Counted from the first letter of the stretch, positions 42,436 to 52,782 are shown. The stretch is DNA of 64,000 nt from Bog-756 sp963839925 (GCA_963839925.1 CAWIWV010000001.1:2046001-2110000), one strand, 5' to 3'. Program-made: numbers and translations. Notes: generated by a model from the letters alone, not told the origin.

Positions 42436-44184
42436 ATGGCCGAATCCGCCGGAGCCCCCGAGCAGTCGACGAGCGGGTTCCGGCGTGATCGGGCGCTCGA
42501 GCGGCTGGCGTCGGAGTCCTTCGACGTCCTGGTCATCGGCGGTGGCATCACCGGAGCCGGGGTCGCCCTCGACGCGGCGAGCCGGGGCCTCAAGACCGCG
42601 CTGGTCGAAAAGGACGACTTCGCCTCGGGCACCTCCTCCAAGTCGTCGAAGCTGGTGCACGGCGGTCTCCGCTACCTCCAACAGAACGAGTACCGGTTGG
42701 TCTACGAGAACCTGGCCGAGCGCCAGCGCCTCCTCGACAACGCCCCCCACCTGGTGTCGCCTCTCCCCTTCCTCATCCCCCTCTTCGGACGCGACGGTGT
42801 GCTCAACCGCAGTGTCGCCCGGGTGTACCGGACCGCCCTCTGGCTCTACGACCTCACCGGTGGGATCCGCATCGGCAAGCGCCATCAGCGGGTGACCCCC
42901 GAGGAAGCCCTCGCCCATATGCCCAACCTCCGGGCCGACCGGCTCGTGGCGGGGTTCCTCTACTGGGACGCTCGGACCGACGATGCCCGGCTCACCCTGA
43001 CGGTGCTCCGGACCGCGGTGCTCGGGCACGGAGCGGTCGCCGCCAACCACACGCGGGTGACCGCACTCACCACCGGGCCAGGCGGCCGGGTGAACGGTGC
43101 CACCGTCCTTCCCGACGGCGGGCAACCCTTCGAAATCCGGGCATCGGTGGTGGTCAACGCAGGCGGCGTCTGGGCCGACGCGGTGGAGGCTCTCGAACAA
43201 GGGCACAACCCCCACTCGATCCGACCGGCCAAGGGGATCCATATCACCGTTCCCGAGAGCGCCTTCCCTTGCGACATCGCGTCGGTGATCCCGGTCGCCA
43301 AGGACAAGCGCTCGATCTTCGCAGTGTCGTGGGGCGACCAGGTCTACCTCGGGACGACCGACACCGAGTGGGACGGTCCGCTCGACGATCCGAGCTGCCT
43401 GCCGGAGGATGTCGACTACATCCTCGAAGCGGCCAACGCGGTGACCACCAAGCCGATCGGCCGAGAGGACATCACCGGCATCTGGGCCGGGCTCCGACCG
43501 CTGCTTCTTCCCCAGGAGGGAAGGCGTGCGCCGAGCGAACGGACCGCGGACCTCTCCCGTCGACATACCGTGCGCACCTCCGCCGACGGACTGGTGACGG
43601 TCACCGGAGGAAAGCTCACCACCTACCGAAAGATGGCCGAAGACACCGTCGACGCCGCGCTCGTTGTGCTCGGTCGCGAGGCAGGGCGGTGTGTCACCAA
43701 GAAGCTCAAGTTGTTGGGTGCCGACTCGGCGCCGCGGTCCGGCACGACCGCGCAACCCCTGACGGGTGGCACTGCGGGAGCGGGTGCAATCGCGGCCCAC
43801 CTGGCGACCCGCTACGGCTCCGAGACACCGGCCGTGCTGGCGATGTCGGACGGTCGGCCCGAGCTGCTCGACCCGCTGGTGCCCGGCCTCCACTACCTGG
43901 GCGTCGAGGCGGTCTATGCCGTCAAAGAGGAGATGGCCTGCACGCTGTCCGATGTGCTCGACCGTCGGACCCGGGCTTCGTTGCGCGACGCGTGGGGAAC
44001 CGCCGAATCGGCCGTCTCGGTCGCCTCCCTGATCGCTCCGCTCCTCGGGTGGGACAGTCAACGGGCGGAGCGTGAAGCCGACGCCTACGCCTCGGAGATC
44101 CGTGAGCAGCTCGCCCGCGCCGGGCTCGATCCCCGCTCCGGTCCGTATCACCGCGCGGTGGCGAGCGAGACCGAGCCGAGATGA
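42436..44184 (+). CDS. glpD: Glycerol-3-phosphate dehydrogenase (FAD)
   Basis: 582-residue aerobic GlpD that oxidises glycerol-3-phosphate to dihydroxyacetone phosphate and passes electrons to quinone. FAD motif VLVIGGGITGAGVALD (31-46); FASGTSSKSSKLVHGGLRYLQ; DARTDDARLTL; AGGVWADAV; VTGGKLTTYRKMAEDTVD; and a C-terminal helical domain with VKEEMACTLSDVLDRRTR. ATG 42436 was chosen over TTG 42430. Peripheral membrane protein. First gene of a three-gene glycerol operon with 4-base overlaps. Confidence 0.95.
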   Translation: MAESAGAPEQSTSGFRRDRALERLASESFDVLVIGGGITGAGVALDAASRGLKTALVEKDDFASGTSSKSSKLVHGGLRYLQQNEYRLVYENLAERQRLLDNAPHLVSPLPFLIPLFGRDGVLNRSVARVYRTALWLYDLTGGIRIGKRHQRVTPEEALAHMPNLRADRLVAGFLYWDARTDDARLTLTVLRTAVLGHGAVAANHTRVTALTTGPGGRVNGATVLPDGGQPFEIRASVVVNAGGVWADAVEALEQGHNPHSIRPAKGIHITVPESAFPCDIASVIPVAKDKRSIFAVSWGDQVYLGTTDTEWDGPLDDPSCLPEDVDYILEAANAVTTKPIGREDITGIWAGLRPLLLPQEGRRAPSERTADLSRRHTVRTSADGLVTVTGGKLTTYRKMAEDTVDAALVVLGREAGRCVTKKLKLLGADSAPRSGTTAQPLTGGTAGAGAIAAHLATRYGSETPAVLAMSDGRPELLDPLVPGLHYLGVEAVYAVKEEMACTLSDVLDRRTRASLRDAWGTAESAVSVASLIAPLLGWDSQRAEREADAYASEIREQLARAGLDPRSGPYHRAVASETEPR

Positions 44185-45691
44185 CCCGCCCCACTCCGGT
44201 CACCCCGATCGATGCCGGACCAGACGGCGTGCGCGAGCACTTCGGCGGCGCGCGGGTCGGTCTCGACGATGCGCTGGCCCGACGGCTGGGCGAGATCTGC
44301 GCAGTGGTCACCGATGGTTCCGAGCTCGACGATGCCGGCCGCGACTGGTGGCCGTTGGCGATCGGATGGGCCGCCGACGGCGAGGTGCCTTCACGCCCCT
44401 CGGTCATCGCCAGACCTACCGACACCAGTCAGGTGGCCGGTGTGCTCGCGCTCTGCAACGAAGCTCGGGTACCGGTCACTCCGATCGGTGGGCGGAGTGG
44501 GGTCTGCGGAGGATCGGTCCCGCTGTTCGGCGGTGTCGCGCTCGATCTCTGTGGGATCGAAGGAATCGCCGATGTCGATTCGGACTCACTGGTGGCCGAC
44601 CTCAAAGCCGGCACCTTCGGACCCGATGTCGAATCGAGCCTCCGCTCGGGGTTCGGACTGACCCTCGGCCACTGGCCGCAGTCGATGGATCTCTCGACGG
44701 TGGGCGGATGGCTGGCCTGCCGGGGAGCGGGCCAGTTCTCCAACCGGTACGGGAAGATCGAGGACATGGTCATCGGTCTCGAGGTCGTGCTGGCGGACGG
44801 TCGAGTCGTCCAGACCGGGGGCGCGGGCCGCGCTCGGCGACCGGTCCGGATCTGACCCAGCTCTTCGTGGGTAGCGAGGGCACCCTCGGGGTGATCACCG
44901 CAGGTCGTTTCCGGGTGCACCCGGTGCCCGCAGCCGAAGAACGGCGGGTCTTCGGGTTCTCGACCTTCGCAGACGGCCTCGACGCCTGCCGTCGGATCCT
45001 GCGCCGCGGCGCCACGCCTGCGGTCCTCCGTCTCTACGACCGAACCGAGTCGGGCCGCTCCTTCGAACAGCCGGAGACCAACGTGCTCATCGTCCTCGAC
45101 GAGGCGGACCCTGCACTGGTCGAGGCGACGATGTCCGTCGTGCAACAAGAGTGCGCGGGCGCAGACACGCTGGCGACGGATCTCGTGGCGCGCTGGCTCG
45201 ATCACCGCAACGACGTGTCCGCGCTCGCCCCCCTCTGGCGGGGAGGTGTCGTCGTCGACACCGCCGAGGTCGCGGCGCGGTCGGGTGCGCTTCCCGAGCT
45301 CTACGACTCGGTACTCGCCGCCCTCGCCGGTGTGGAGGGAACGTTGGTCGCCTCGTCCCACCAGTCGCACGCCTACACCGACGGCGCGTGTCTCTACTTC
45401 ACCTTTGCCGGGCGCCCCGACGGCGAGCTGGCGCCCGAGGAGCGAAAGCGCTGGGTGGCCGACTACTACCGCCGAGCATGGGACGAGGTGACTCGAGCGA
45501 CCATCGCGGCCGGCGGTGCGATCAGCCACCACCACGGCATCGGCATCAACCGGGGACGCTTCATGGCCGAAGCGCTCGGAAGCGGCTTCGACGTGCTGGC
45601 CTCGATGAAGACCGCCCTCGATCCGAACGGCATCCTGAACCCGGGCAAGCTCGGGTTGGCGAGCCCGTTCGGCGCGGTGCCCTGGCCATGA
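44181..45691 (+). CDS. FAD-binding oxidase, alkyl-DHAP-synthase-like, frameshifted
   Basis: Flavoprotein of the vanillyl-alcohol-oxidase/ADPS group. Frame one (44181-44820) holds the FAD domain: PTDTSQVAGVLALCNEARVPVTPIGGRSG and LSTVGGWLACRGAGQFSNRYGKIEDMV. It shifts at a run of five G (44817-44821); the next frame continues GPRSATGPDLTQLFVGSEG, a cap domain, and the ADPS-type motif GAISHHHGIGINR, ending at 45691. Six G would give about 503 residues. It overlaps glpD and glpK by 4 bases each. ADPS makes ether lipids from acyl-DHAP; a glycerol-phosphate-linked ether-lipid step, or another 2-hydroxyacid oxidation, is possible. Confidence 0.82.
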
Positions 45692-47157
45692 GCATCCTCG
45701 TCGTCGACGTGGGGACGTCGGGCGTGCGCGGGGCGATCATCCGCGCCGACGGAACGATCGAGTGCGATCGTCATCTGCCCATCCTCCCGGACACCCCGTT
45801 CCCCGGGCTGGTCGAGTTCGACCCGGTCGCGATGGCCGACGCCGCGCTCGGGATCGCGGTGTCCTGCCTTTCCGAGGGGGGTCCGGTCGACGCGGTCGGC
45901 ATCGCCGATCAGCGGGCCTCGAGCATCGTCTGGGATCGTGCCACCGGCGTGCCGGTCGCCCCCGGGATCGGGTGGCAGGACCTTCGTACGGTCGGGACCT
46001 GCCTCGAGCTCCAGGCCAAGGGGATCCGGGTCGCGCCCAACGCATCGGCGACCAAACTCGCAGCCATCCTCGACATGGCGGACCCTGACCGGGCGCGGTC
46101 GGGGAAGGGCGAGCTGGCCTTCGGAACCGTCGACACTTGGATCGCCTGGACACTCTCCGGCGGGGAGCTGCACGTCACGGATGCATCGAACGCCGGGGTG
46201 ACCGGGTTGATCCACTCCGACGGATCGGGATGGGACGCCTCGGTGCTCGACGAGCTCCGCATCGATGCGTCGCTCATGCCGGCGATCGTTGACTCTTCGG
46301 GAGTGGTCGGACCGGCGAGCGCCCTCGCCGGCGCCCCGCCGATCGCGGGAATCGCCGGGGATCAGCAGGCCTCCCTCATCGGGCAGGGATGCACGAAGCC
46401 GGGGCTGGCCAAGGCCACCTTCGGCACCGGGGGCATGCTCGACCAGTGCGTCGGACCCGCCCGACCGATCGCCAAGACCAGGGGCCCGCAGGGCACGTTT
46501 CCGATCATCGCCTGGCGGCGTGGCAGAAAGGTGACCTGGGGGGTGGAGGCGATCATGCTCTCGGCCGGTACCTGTGTCGAGTGGCTACGTGACGACCTCG
46601 GGATCATCGATTCCACCGCCGGATCGGCAGAGGTCGCACGGCGCTGCGCCGACACCGGCGACGTGTGGTTCGTCCCCGCCCTGCTCGGACTCGGGACACC
46701 CGTCTGGGACTTCGGTGCGAGGGGCACCTTCGCCGGGCTGACCAGAGGAAGCGGAAGACCGGAGCTGGTCCGGGCGGTGCTCGAAGGGGTGGCGCACCGG
46801 GGTGCGGATCTCCTCGAGGCTGCGGCGTCCGACTCGGGACTGCCGATCGAATCCCTGCGGATCGACGGCGGGATGTCCGCCAACCCGGTCTTCACTGAAG
46901 CACTGGCGAACGCCAGCGGAAAGCAGGTGGAGATCTCCCCGGTGCTCGAGGCGACCACCCTCGGCGCCGCCTACCTGGCCGGCATGGCGGTCGGCACCTG
47001 GTCGGACGAAGAAGACGTGGCGGCAGCGTGGGAACCGAGCAGCGTGGTGGACCCGGCATGGACCGATGAGGAGCGCACCGCACAGCGGGACCGCTGGCTG
47101 CAAGCCCGCTCGAGGTCGGAGGCCACCATCCCGGAGCTGTCGGCGCTCGACTTTTGA
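45688..47157 (+). CDS. glpK: FGGY-family carbohydrate kinase, probably glycerol kinase
   Basis: 489-residue FGGY kinase. Phosphate-1 motif VVDVGTSGVRGAII at the N-terminus; substrate Asp in GIAGDQQASLIGQG; TFGTGGMLDQCVG; LRIDGGMSANPVFTEALA and ATTLGAAYLAGMAVG (adenosine motif). Position after glpD favours glycerol as substrate, giving glycerol-3-phosphate. The start of the family motif MSILVVDVGT fixes ATG 45688, which overlaps the oxidase stop (ATGA). Xylulokinase-type substrates are less likely but not excluded. Confidence 0.85.
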   Translation: MSILVVDVGTSGVRGAIIRADGTIECDRHLPILPDTPFPGLVEFDPVAMADAALGIAVSCLSEGGPVDAVGIADQRASSIVWDRATGVPVAPGIGWQDLRTVGTCLELQAKGIRVAPNASATKLAAILDMADPDRARSGKGELAFGTVDTWIAWTLSGGELHVTDASNAGVTGLIHSDGSGWDASVLDELRIDASLMPAIVDSSGVVGPASALAGAPPIAGIAGDQQASLIGQGCTKPGLAKATFGTGGMLDQCVGPARPIAKTRGPQGTFPIIAWRRGRKVTWGVEAIMLSAGTCVEWLRDDLGIIDSTAGSAEVARRCADTGDVWFVPALLGLGTPVWDFGARGTFAGLTRGSGRPELVRAVLEGVAHRGADLLEAAASDSGLPIESLRIDGGMSANPVFTEALANASGKQVEISPVLEATTLGAAYLAGMAVGTWSDEEDVAAAWEPSSVVDPAWTDEERTAQRDRWLQARSRSEATIPELSALDF

Positions 47158-47197
47158 ACCCGAGGGGCGCCATTGATGAGGTGCACCAGCCGAGCCT

Positions 47198-47219
47198 AGG
47201 GTGGTTGGACAGCCACCCT
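47198..47219 (+). terminator. Hairpin after glpK
   Basis: AGGGTGG and CCACCCT form a 7-base-pair stem with an 8-base loop, 41 bases after the glpK stop and ahead of the MoxR gene. There is no T-run, so it is either a weak terminator or an mRNA-end hairpin. Confidence 0.35.
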
Positions 47220-47269
47220 CTGCGCCGATGTCTGCGAACACGGGTGAGCCACGAGAGGCAGGGAACGGG

Positions 47270-48286
47270 ATGAGCATGAGGACCGGGACGGCGCTGAGTC
47301 TCGACCCGACCTCGTCCGGAAGTAAGGCCACACCCTCCGGCGTCGCGGTGGGCCCTTCGATCGACGAAGCGAAAGAGACCGCGTCCCGCTTGCATGCGGC
47401 CCTCTCCGAGGTGCTCCTCGGGACGCCGAAGGCGGTGGATGCGGTCGTCGTGGCGGCACTCTCGGGAAATCATCTCCTCATCGAGGACGTCCCCGGGGTC
47501 GGAAAGACCGTGCTGGCCCGCGCGCTCGCCACCGCGCTCGGCGTCGAGCTCTCCCGCGTGCAGGGCAACCCGGATCTGCTCCCCTCGGACATCACCGGGG
47601 TCACCGTCTTCTCCCCGGACACCGGGAGTTGGGAGTTCCGTCCCGGACCCGTCTTCGGACACGTGGTCCTCCTCGACGAACTCAACCGCACCCCACCGCG
47701 CACACAGTCCGCGCTGCTCGAGGCGATGGAGGAGCAGCAGGTGTCGATCGACGGGGAGTCGTGGCCACTCCCCCGCCCGCACCTGGTCATCGGCACCCAG
47801 AACCCCATCGGCCAGCTCGGCACCTACCCGTTGGTGGAGAGCCAGCTCGACCGGTTCGGGATCTCCACCTCCATCGGCTACCCCGATGCCGAGGTCGAGA
47901 CGAGGTTGGTACTCCAGAACGGAGGGCGCTTCGCACTGGACACCTTGACGCCGGTCGCCGACCCGGCCCAGTGGGCGCGGGTCGTGAGCGCCACCGCGTC
48001 GGTGCAGGTGGTCACTGCGGTTGCCGAGTACGCGGTGGCCCTGGTCCGCGCCACCCGCTCTGCCGGAACCGTCCGACTGGGGGCGAGTCCCCGGGCGGGC
48101 ATCTCGTTGATCCGCGGCGCCCAAGCCTCTGCGGTGCTGTCCGGCCGGTCCTACGTCACGCCGGACGACATCCAGTCGGTTGCCGTGAGCTGCCTTGCCC
48201 ACCGTCTCATCGCAGACGGAGGCGAGGGTGATGGTCCGGCCGTCGTGCGCCGCATCATCGAAGAGACGCCAGCTCCCACCCTATGA
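47270..48286 (+). CDS. MoxR-type AAA+ ATPase
   Basis: 338-residue MoxR chaperone-like ATPase. Walker A EDVPGVGKT (72-80), Walker B VVLLDELNR (132-140), sensor 1 VIGTQNPIGQLGTYPL, and arginine-finger region SQLDRFGI. ATG 47270 has AGGGA upstream; ATG 47228 would add 14 residues. MoxR proteins act with DUF58/VWA partners in maturation of protein complexes. Its stop overlaps the DUF58 ATG, in the classic MoxR-DUF58-transglutaminase order. Confidence 0.92.
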   Translation: MSMRTGTALSLDPTSSGSKATPSGVAVGPSIDEAKETASRLHAALSEVLLGTPKAVDAVVVAALSGNHLLIEDVPGVGKTVLARALATALGVELSRVQGNPDLLPSDITGVTVFSPDTGSWEFRPGPVFGHVVLLDELNRTPPRTQSALLEAMEEQQVSIDGESWPLPRPHLVIGTQNPIGQLGTYPLVESQLDRFGISTSIGYPDAEVETRLVLQNGGRFALDTLTPVADPAQWARVVSATASVQVVTAVAEYAVALVRATRSAGTVRLGASPRAGISLIRGAQASAVLSGRSYVTPDDIQSVAVSCLAHRLIADGGEGDGPAVVRRIIEETPAPTL

Positions 48287-49439
48287 CCCCCCCGACCAGT
48301 GGCGGCCGTCCACTGATCTGGCGCACGGTCAACGCAGCGATCATCGGACTCGGGGCGGGGTCGGGCGCGGTGGTCGTCGTCCGCGCGGTGCTGGGCCCGA
48401 CCGTCGTCGTCGCCGGGGCACTGATCGGTCTGGCCGCGATGATGACCGGGGCGATCGCGTCGTGGGTGGTCTTCGCACACCGGTCAGCTCGTGGAAGAGC
48501 GGCTCGATTCGGTGCGGATCGTCCCTTGCGGGGCCGCGTGCACCCCAAGGCCTGGTTCGGGCCGGTGATCGGAAGCATCTTCGCCGTCCTCGCGTGGGCC
48601 GCGGTCGCTCACTCGAGCGGATCGGGCTGGGTCCAAGCGATCGGAGCGGTCCTGGCGGCGGCGCTGCTCACCGGAATGATCGCTCCCGCCTTCGCGGTCC
48701 GCGGTGCATCGGCCAGCTGCCTCAGCTGTCCGCCGGATGCACGGGTCGGCAGGACCGTGGAGGTGACCTTCGAAGCGAGCGGTCCGATCCGGATCGTGCC
48801 ACGCGTTCCGCCCGGCCCCGAGGTCCCGCGAGTGGATCGCCTCGTGGGCGACGGACGGCGGTCGTGGTGTTCACCCCTGCCAACCGGGGGGTGCTCGAGC
48901 ACCTGGTCGTCGAGCTGGCCAGCAGTGCGCCGTTCGGGCTGCTGTGGTGGGCACGCGAGATGGAGGTGGCGCTGCCTCGGCCCATCCACGTCGCACCGAG
49001 GATCGGCCAGCCCGGCCCACTGGAGACCGTGCACGAAAGCTCGGTCGGGGACGCCCCGCTCAAGATCCCCTCCGGGATCGGCGAACCCCGGAGTGTCCGG
49101 CCCTACCAGTCGGGCGACACGCGCCGATCGATTCACTGGCCCGCGACGTCGCACGTGGGCTCCCTCATGGTGCGCGAGAAAGAGCGCGAGACCGACAACC
49201 CGATCGTCTTCGAGCTCCGGCTCCCCGCGGATCCCTCGGCCGCAGAGACCGAGTGCGAGCGGGTGATGGGCTCACTCGCACAGGCGCTGATGCAGGGGCG
49301 TCCGATCGTGCTCGGAACCCGCGAGGCGGACGGGCGGGTCGTGCGGGTGGTGCGCGACCGGATCGACCTCGGCAGGCGGCTCGCTCGGGCGGTCGCGTCG
49401 CCCGGCAACGACACCGACCGGACCCGGGAGCCCGTGTGA
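48283..49439 (+). CDS. DUF58 domain protein, frameshifted
   Basis: DUF58 partner of MoxR. Frame one from ATG 48283: two pairs of membrane helices (about 15-65 and 85-130), then SCPPDARVGRTVEVTFEASGPIRIVPR. At about 48835-48862 the sense moves to the next frame: GRRTAVVVFTPANRGVLEHLVVELASSAPFG, then the DUF58 core RSVRPYQSGDTRRSIHWPATSHVGSLMVREKE, ending at 49439. One missing base restores about 385 residues. GTGA overlap with the transglutaminase gene. Function: presumed part of an envelope-associated MoxR complex. Confidence 0.82.
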
Positions 49440-51610
49440 GCATCTGGCAACGGGTCGTCCAGGCAAACAGACCCGGCCCGCCCGAACACTCCGTGTCGTT
49501 CAGGGTGGCCTCCGCCGGCACGGTGATCGTCGGTGTGCTCGCCTGTCGGAGTCAGGGCGAACTGAGCCCGGCGGTCACCGTGTTCGCCATTGCGGCAACC
49601 GTGGTCGGCAACATCGTCTCCTACTGGCGAAGGAGTCGGCCGTGGCCGGCGGTGAAGCCGGTTCTCGCCATTGTCGCCATCGCCGGCTTCGCATGGTTCA
49701 TCGTCACGGTCAACGCCACCGCCACCCCCGGGGACATCTCCACGGTCGAGAGCCCACTCGCCGTCTTGTTCGCCTGGGTGCTCAGCACCCACTCCTTCGA
49801 TGTGCCGGCGCGGCGCGACGTCGCCTACTCGTTGGCGGGGTCAGCGGGTCTGATGGCGGTGGCCGCGGCACAGTCGGTCGACCTCGCCTTCGGCATCTAC
49901 GTCGCGATGTGGTTGGTGCTCGGCGTCTGGGCGCTCGTCGCCATGTGGCAGTCGATGTCGGGCACCAAGGGGGTTCCCTGGCTCGCAGTCGGCATTGCAG
50001 GCACCGTCTTGTTGGTACTTTCGGCGGTGCTGGTGATCGTCCTCCCCGCCCCGAAGGTCTCGACATCGCTGCTGTTCCCGTCTTCGGGGGCCAACTCGTC
50101 GCCGGTCGACACCCCGAACAACCTCACCGACGGTTCCGCCAACCTTCCCGCCCATGCCGCCAACCCGAGCGGCCCGACCAGGGTCGGGGGCTTCCTCGGA
50201 TTCGCCAAGTCGTTGGACACCGGGGTGCGGGCGAACCTGGGCAACCAGGTCGTGATGCGGGTTCGGGCCAGCCGTCCGAGCTTCTGGGTGGGCCAGACCT
50301 ACGACACCTGGAACGGCCAGAGCTGGCTCGAGTCGGGACCGGGCAAGGGCAAAGGAGTCACCAAACTCGAAGGCGGATCGCCATTCGAAATCCCGGCGTT
50401 CCAGGACGACCTGGGCGTGCGCTCGTCCGGAGACACCAACGTGCAGACCTTCTACCTCGCCGAGTCGGGGCCGAACCTGGTGTTCCACGCCGACAACGCC
50501 CAACGGGTGTACATCCAGTCGCCTTCCTTGTACCTCACCGGGGACGGCACGATCGTCTCGGCAAACTCGATGGGGTCGGGGACCATCTACACGGTGATCT
50601 CGGTGGACAACACCGCAAGCCCCGAGCAGCTTCGTGCCGCCGGCTCGCTCGCGGCGAGGTACCCCGAAGCCCCGTCACTCAGCCAAGGACAACTCGAGCG
50701 GTACCTCCAACTTCCCCACCCCTATCCCCGGGTGGAAGCGTTGGCCCGGGCGATCACCTCGACCATGTCCCCCGCGCACCCCGATCCCTCCACCTACGAC
50801 AAGGTCGAAGCCATCGAGTCGTGGATGTCGAGCCACATCCACTACACCACCGACATCCCTGCGCTCACACCGGGTGCCGACGCGGTCAGCAGCTTCCTGT
50901 TCGGCTCTCGACTCGGGTACTGCGAGCAGATCTCCACCGCCACCGTGGTCATGCTGCGAAGCCTCGGCATTCCGGCGCGGGAGACGGTCGGCTACGTGCC
51001 CGGCTCCTACGACCCGATCACCGACCTCTACGACGTCCAGGCCAAGGACGCCCACGCCTGGGTGCAGGTCTGGTTCCCGGGATTCGGTTGGCAGAACTTC
51101 GACCCGACCGCGGACGTGCCCCTCGCGAATCCATCACCAGGTTCGGTCCTCACCTCGGCAGCGGGCCGCACGCTCGCCCATCTTCCCTGGATGCCGATCG
51201 GCATCGCACTGGTGCTCCTCGCCGCGATCTACGCGATCGTTCGGATGAGGATCCGTCGGCCGCGCACCTGGGCGCACCGGATTGCGTCCGATCTCGAGCG
51301 CGGAGGGGCTCGACACGGCAGGCGCCGACGAACCGGCGAGACGCTCTCCGGCTACGCACGGCGTCTCGGCAACGACGACCCGCTCTACGGGAATCGCGAG
51401 CGGCTCATCGCCGCGACCCGGTTGGTCGAGCGCTACTCCTACGCGGGAATCGAGCCTTCAGCCGATGAGATCGCCGACGCCGTGGCGTTCAGCCGTGGCT
51501 ACCGGCGCTCGAAGCGTCGGCGACGGCGCACCGCGAACCGGATCGGTCAGGAGCGGGTCACCGCCAACGCCTCGTCGAACGAGGCACCGGCAGCGAGCAG
51601 CGGCCGGTAG
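49436..51610 (+). CDS. Transglutaminase-like membrane protein (TgpA type)
   Basis: 724-residue membrane protein. Five or six N-terminal helices (about 20-205), an extracytoplasmic region, then a transglutaminase fold with the full triad: Cys496 in RLGYCEQIST, His540 in KDAHAWVQVW and Asp556 in FDPTADVP. A further helix (about 580-600) leads to a cytoplasmic DUF4129-like tail with TGETLSGYARRLG. GTG 49436 overlaps the DUF58 stop. Such proteins act as cell-envelope peptidases or transglutaminases. The last 64 bases overlap the 3' end of the convergent reductase gene. Confidence 0.9.
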   Translation: MSIWQRVVQANRPGPPEHSVSFRVASAGTVIVGVLACRSQGELSPAVTVFAIAATVVGNIVSYWRRSRPWPAVKPVLAIVAIAGFAWFIVTVNATATPGDISTVESPLAVLFAWVLSTHSFDVPARRDVAYSLAGSAGLMAVAAAQSVDLAFGIYVAMWLVLGVWALVAMWQSMSGTKGVPWLAVGIAGTVLLVLSAVLVIVLPAPKVSTSLLFPSSGANSSPVDTPNNLTDGSANLPAHAANPSGPTRVGGFLGFAKSLDTGVRANLGNQVVMRVRASRPSFWVGQTYDTWNGQSWLESGPGKGKGVTKLEGGSPFEIPAFQDDLGVRSSGDTNVQTFYLAESGPNLVFHADNAQRVYIQSPSLYLTGDGTIVSANSMGSGTIYTVISVDNTASPEQLRAAGSLAARYPEAPSLSQGQLERYLQLPHPYPRVEALARAITSTMSPAHPDPSTYDKVEAIESWMSSHIHYTTDIPALTPGADAVSSFLFGSRLGYCEQISTATVVMLRSLGIPARETVGYVPGSYDPITDLYDVQAKDAHAWVQVWFPGFGWQNFDPTADVPLANPSPGSVLTSAAGRTLAHLPWMPIGIALVLLAAIYAIVRMRIRRPRTWAHRIASDLERGGARHGRRRRTGETLSGYARRLGNDDPLYGNRERLIAATRLVERYSYAGIEPSADEIADAVAFSRGYRRSKRRRRRTANRIGQERVTANASSNEAPAASSGR

Positions 51611-52782
51611 GCCATCAGCTGGCGCGGTCGACTGAAGGCCAACACTGACTGGAGGCGGTCGCCGCGTCGGTAGAGGGCCACCAACTTCCCTTCCTCGACC
51701 GAACCGTCGACCACGACGACCTCGTCGTCGCGGCCCGGCAGACCGATCATCTGGATCTTCGTCTTGTACTGATCCGACCAGAAGAAGGGCACAGGATCAT
51801 ACGGCTCGGCGTTCGAGGATCCCGCGAGCAGGTTGCGCGCCGCCGCTGCACCACTCTCCGCCGCATTGGTCCAGTGTTCGACCCGCTGCAGCACGCCGGT
51901 ACCGGGCCTCCGCCATCGAGCGACGTCACCTGCGGCGACGACGTGCTCCGCGGCGAACAGCGTCTCGGAACAGAGCACGCCGTTGTCGGTGCTCACACCC
52001 GAGTCCTCCAACCACTCGGTCGCAGGGATCACGCCGATCCCGACCACCACCAGGTCGGCCTCCACCTCGGTCCCGTCGGCCAGGTTCACGACCAACCGCG
52101 ACGAACCGACCGCATCGGAGGCAATTCGATCGACCCCGACGCCGGTGAGGAGGGTCACCCCTGCGGCACGGTGCAGCCCAGCACAGGCCTCCCCCATCTG
52201 TTCACCGAGTACCCCCGCCAGCGGGGTGGGCAATGCTTCGACGACCGTGACCCTGGCGCCGAGCCCGTGGCAGGTGGCAGCGACTTCGGCGCCGATGAAT
52301 CCCGCGCCGATCACGACGACCCGCGCGCCAGGTCCCGCCGACTCGATGTCGGCCCGGATCGCCAGGCAGTCGTCGAGGGTGCGCAGGCAGTGCACCCCCG
52401 CCAGGCCCTCGGTGCCGGCGAGCCGGCGGGGCCGTGCCCCGGTGGCGACGACGAGTCCGTCGTAGCGCACCTGCTCCCCGTCATTGCACACGAGGGTCCG
52501 GGCCTCGGTGTCGAGGGATGCGGCACGTCGGCCGAGACGGAACTCCAACCCGAGCTCGTCGAGTTTCTCCGGAGTGTGGTGGTGGATGCGCTCCACGTCC
52601 CAGTCGCCGGCGAGCACCTGCTTGGACAAGGGCGGTCGGTCGTACGGGGCGTGGATCTCGTCCCCGACGATGATCACCGGGCCGCTGTGGCCCTCGTGGC
52701 GAACCTCCTCGGCGGCGCGCAGGCCGGCCAACGAGGCTCCGACCACCAGGATGGTCGCATCGCTTGAGAGAGGGTCGCTCAT
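51547..52782 (-). CDS. FAD-dependent NAD(P)H-ferredoxin reductase-like oxidoreductase
   Basis: 411-residue pyridine-nucleotide-disulfide-type reductase. FAD motif ILVVGASLAGLRAAEEVR; PYDRPPLSKQVLAG; NAD motif VVVIGAGFIGAEVAATCHGLGARVTVVE; AAGDVARWRRP for FAD; C-terminal reductase domain FWSDQYKTKIQMIGLP. ATG 52782 matches the family start. It is of the kind that reduces Rieske or P450 ferredoxins (compare the P450 ferredoxin at 26367 and the Rieske oxygenase at 60740), but the partner is not shown by context. Its 3' end overlaps the transglutaminase gene by 64 bases. Confidence 0.9.
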   Translation of the reverse strand: MSDPLSSDATILVVGASLAGLRAAEEVRHEGHSGPVIIVGDEIHAPYDRPPLSKQVLAGDWDVERIHHHTPEKLDELGLEFRLGRRAASLDTEARTLVCNDGEQVRYDGLVVATGARPRRLAGTEGLAGVHCLRTLDDCLAIRADIESAGPGARVVVIGAGFIGAEVAATCHGLGARVTVVEALPTPLAGVLGEQMGEACAGLHRAAGVTLLTGVGVDRIASDAVGSSRLVVNLADGTEVEADLVVVGIGVIPATEWLEDSGVSTDNGVLCSETLFAAEHVVAAGDVARWRRPGTGVLQRVEHWTNAAESGAAAARNLLAGSSNAEPYDPVPFFWSDQYKTKIQMIGLPGRDDEVVVVDGSVEEGKLVALYRRGDRLQSVLAFSRPRQLMAYRPLLAAGASFDEALAVTRS

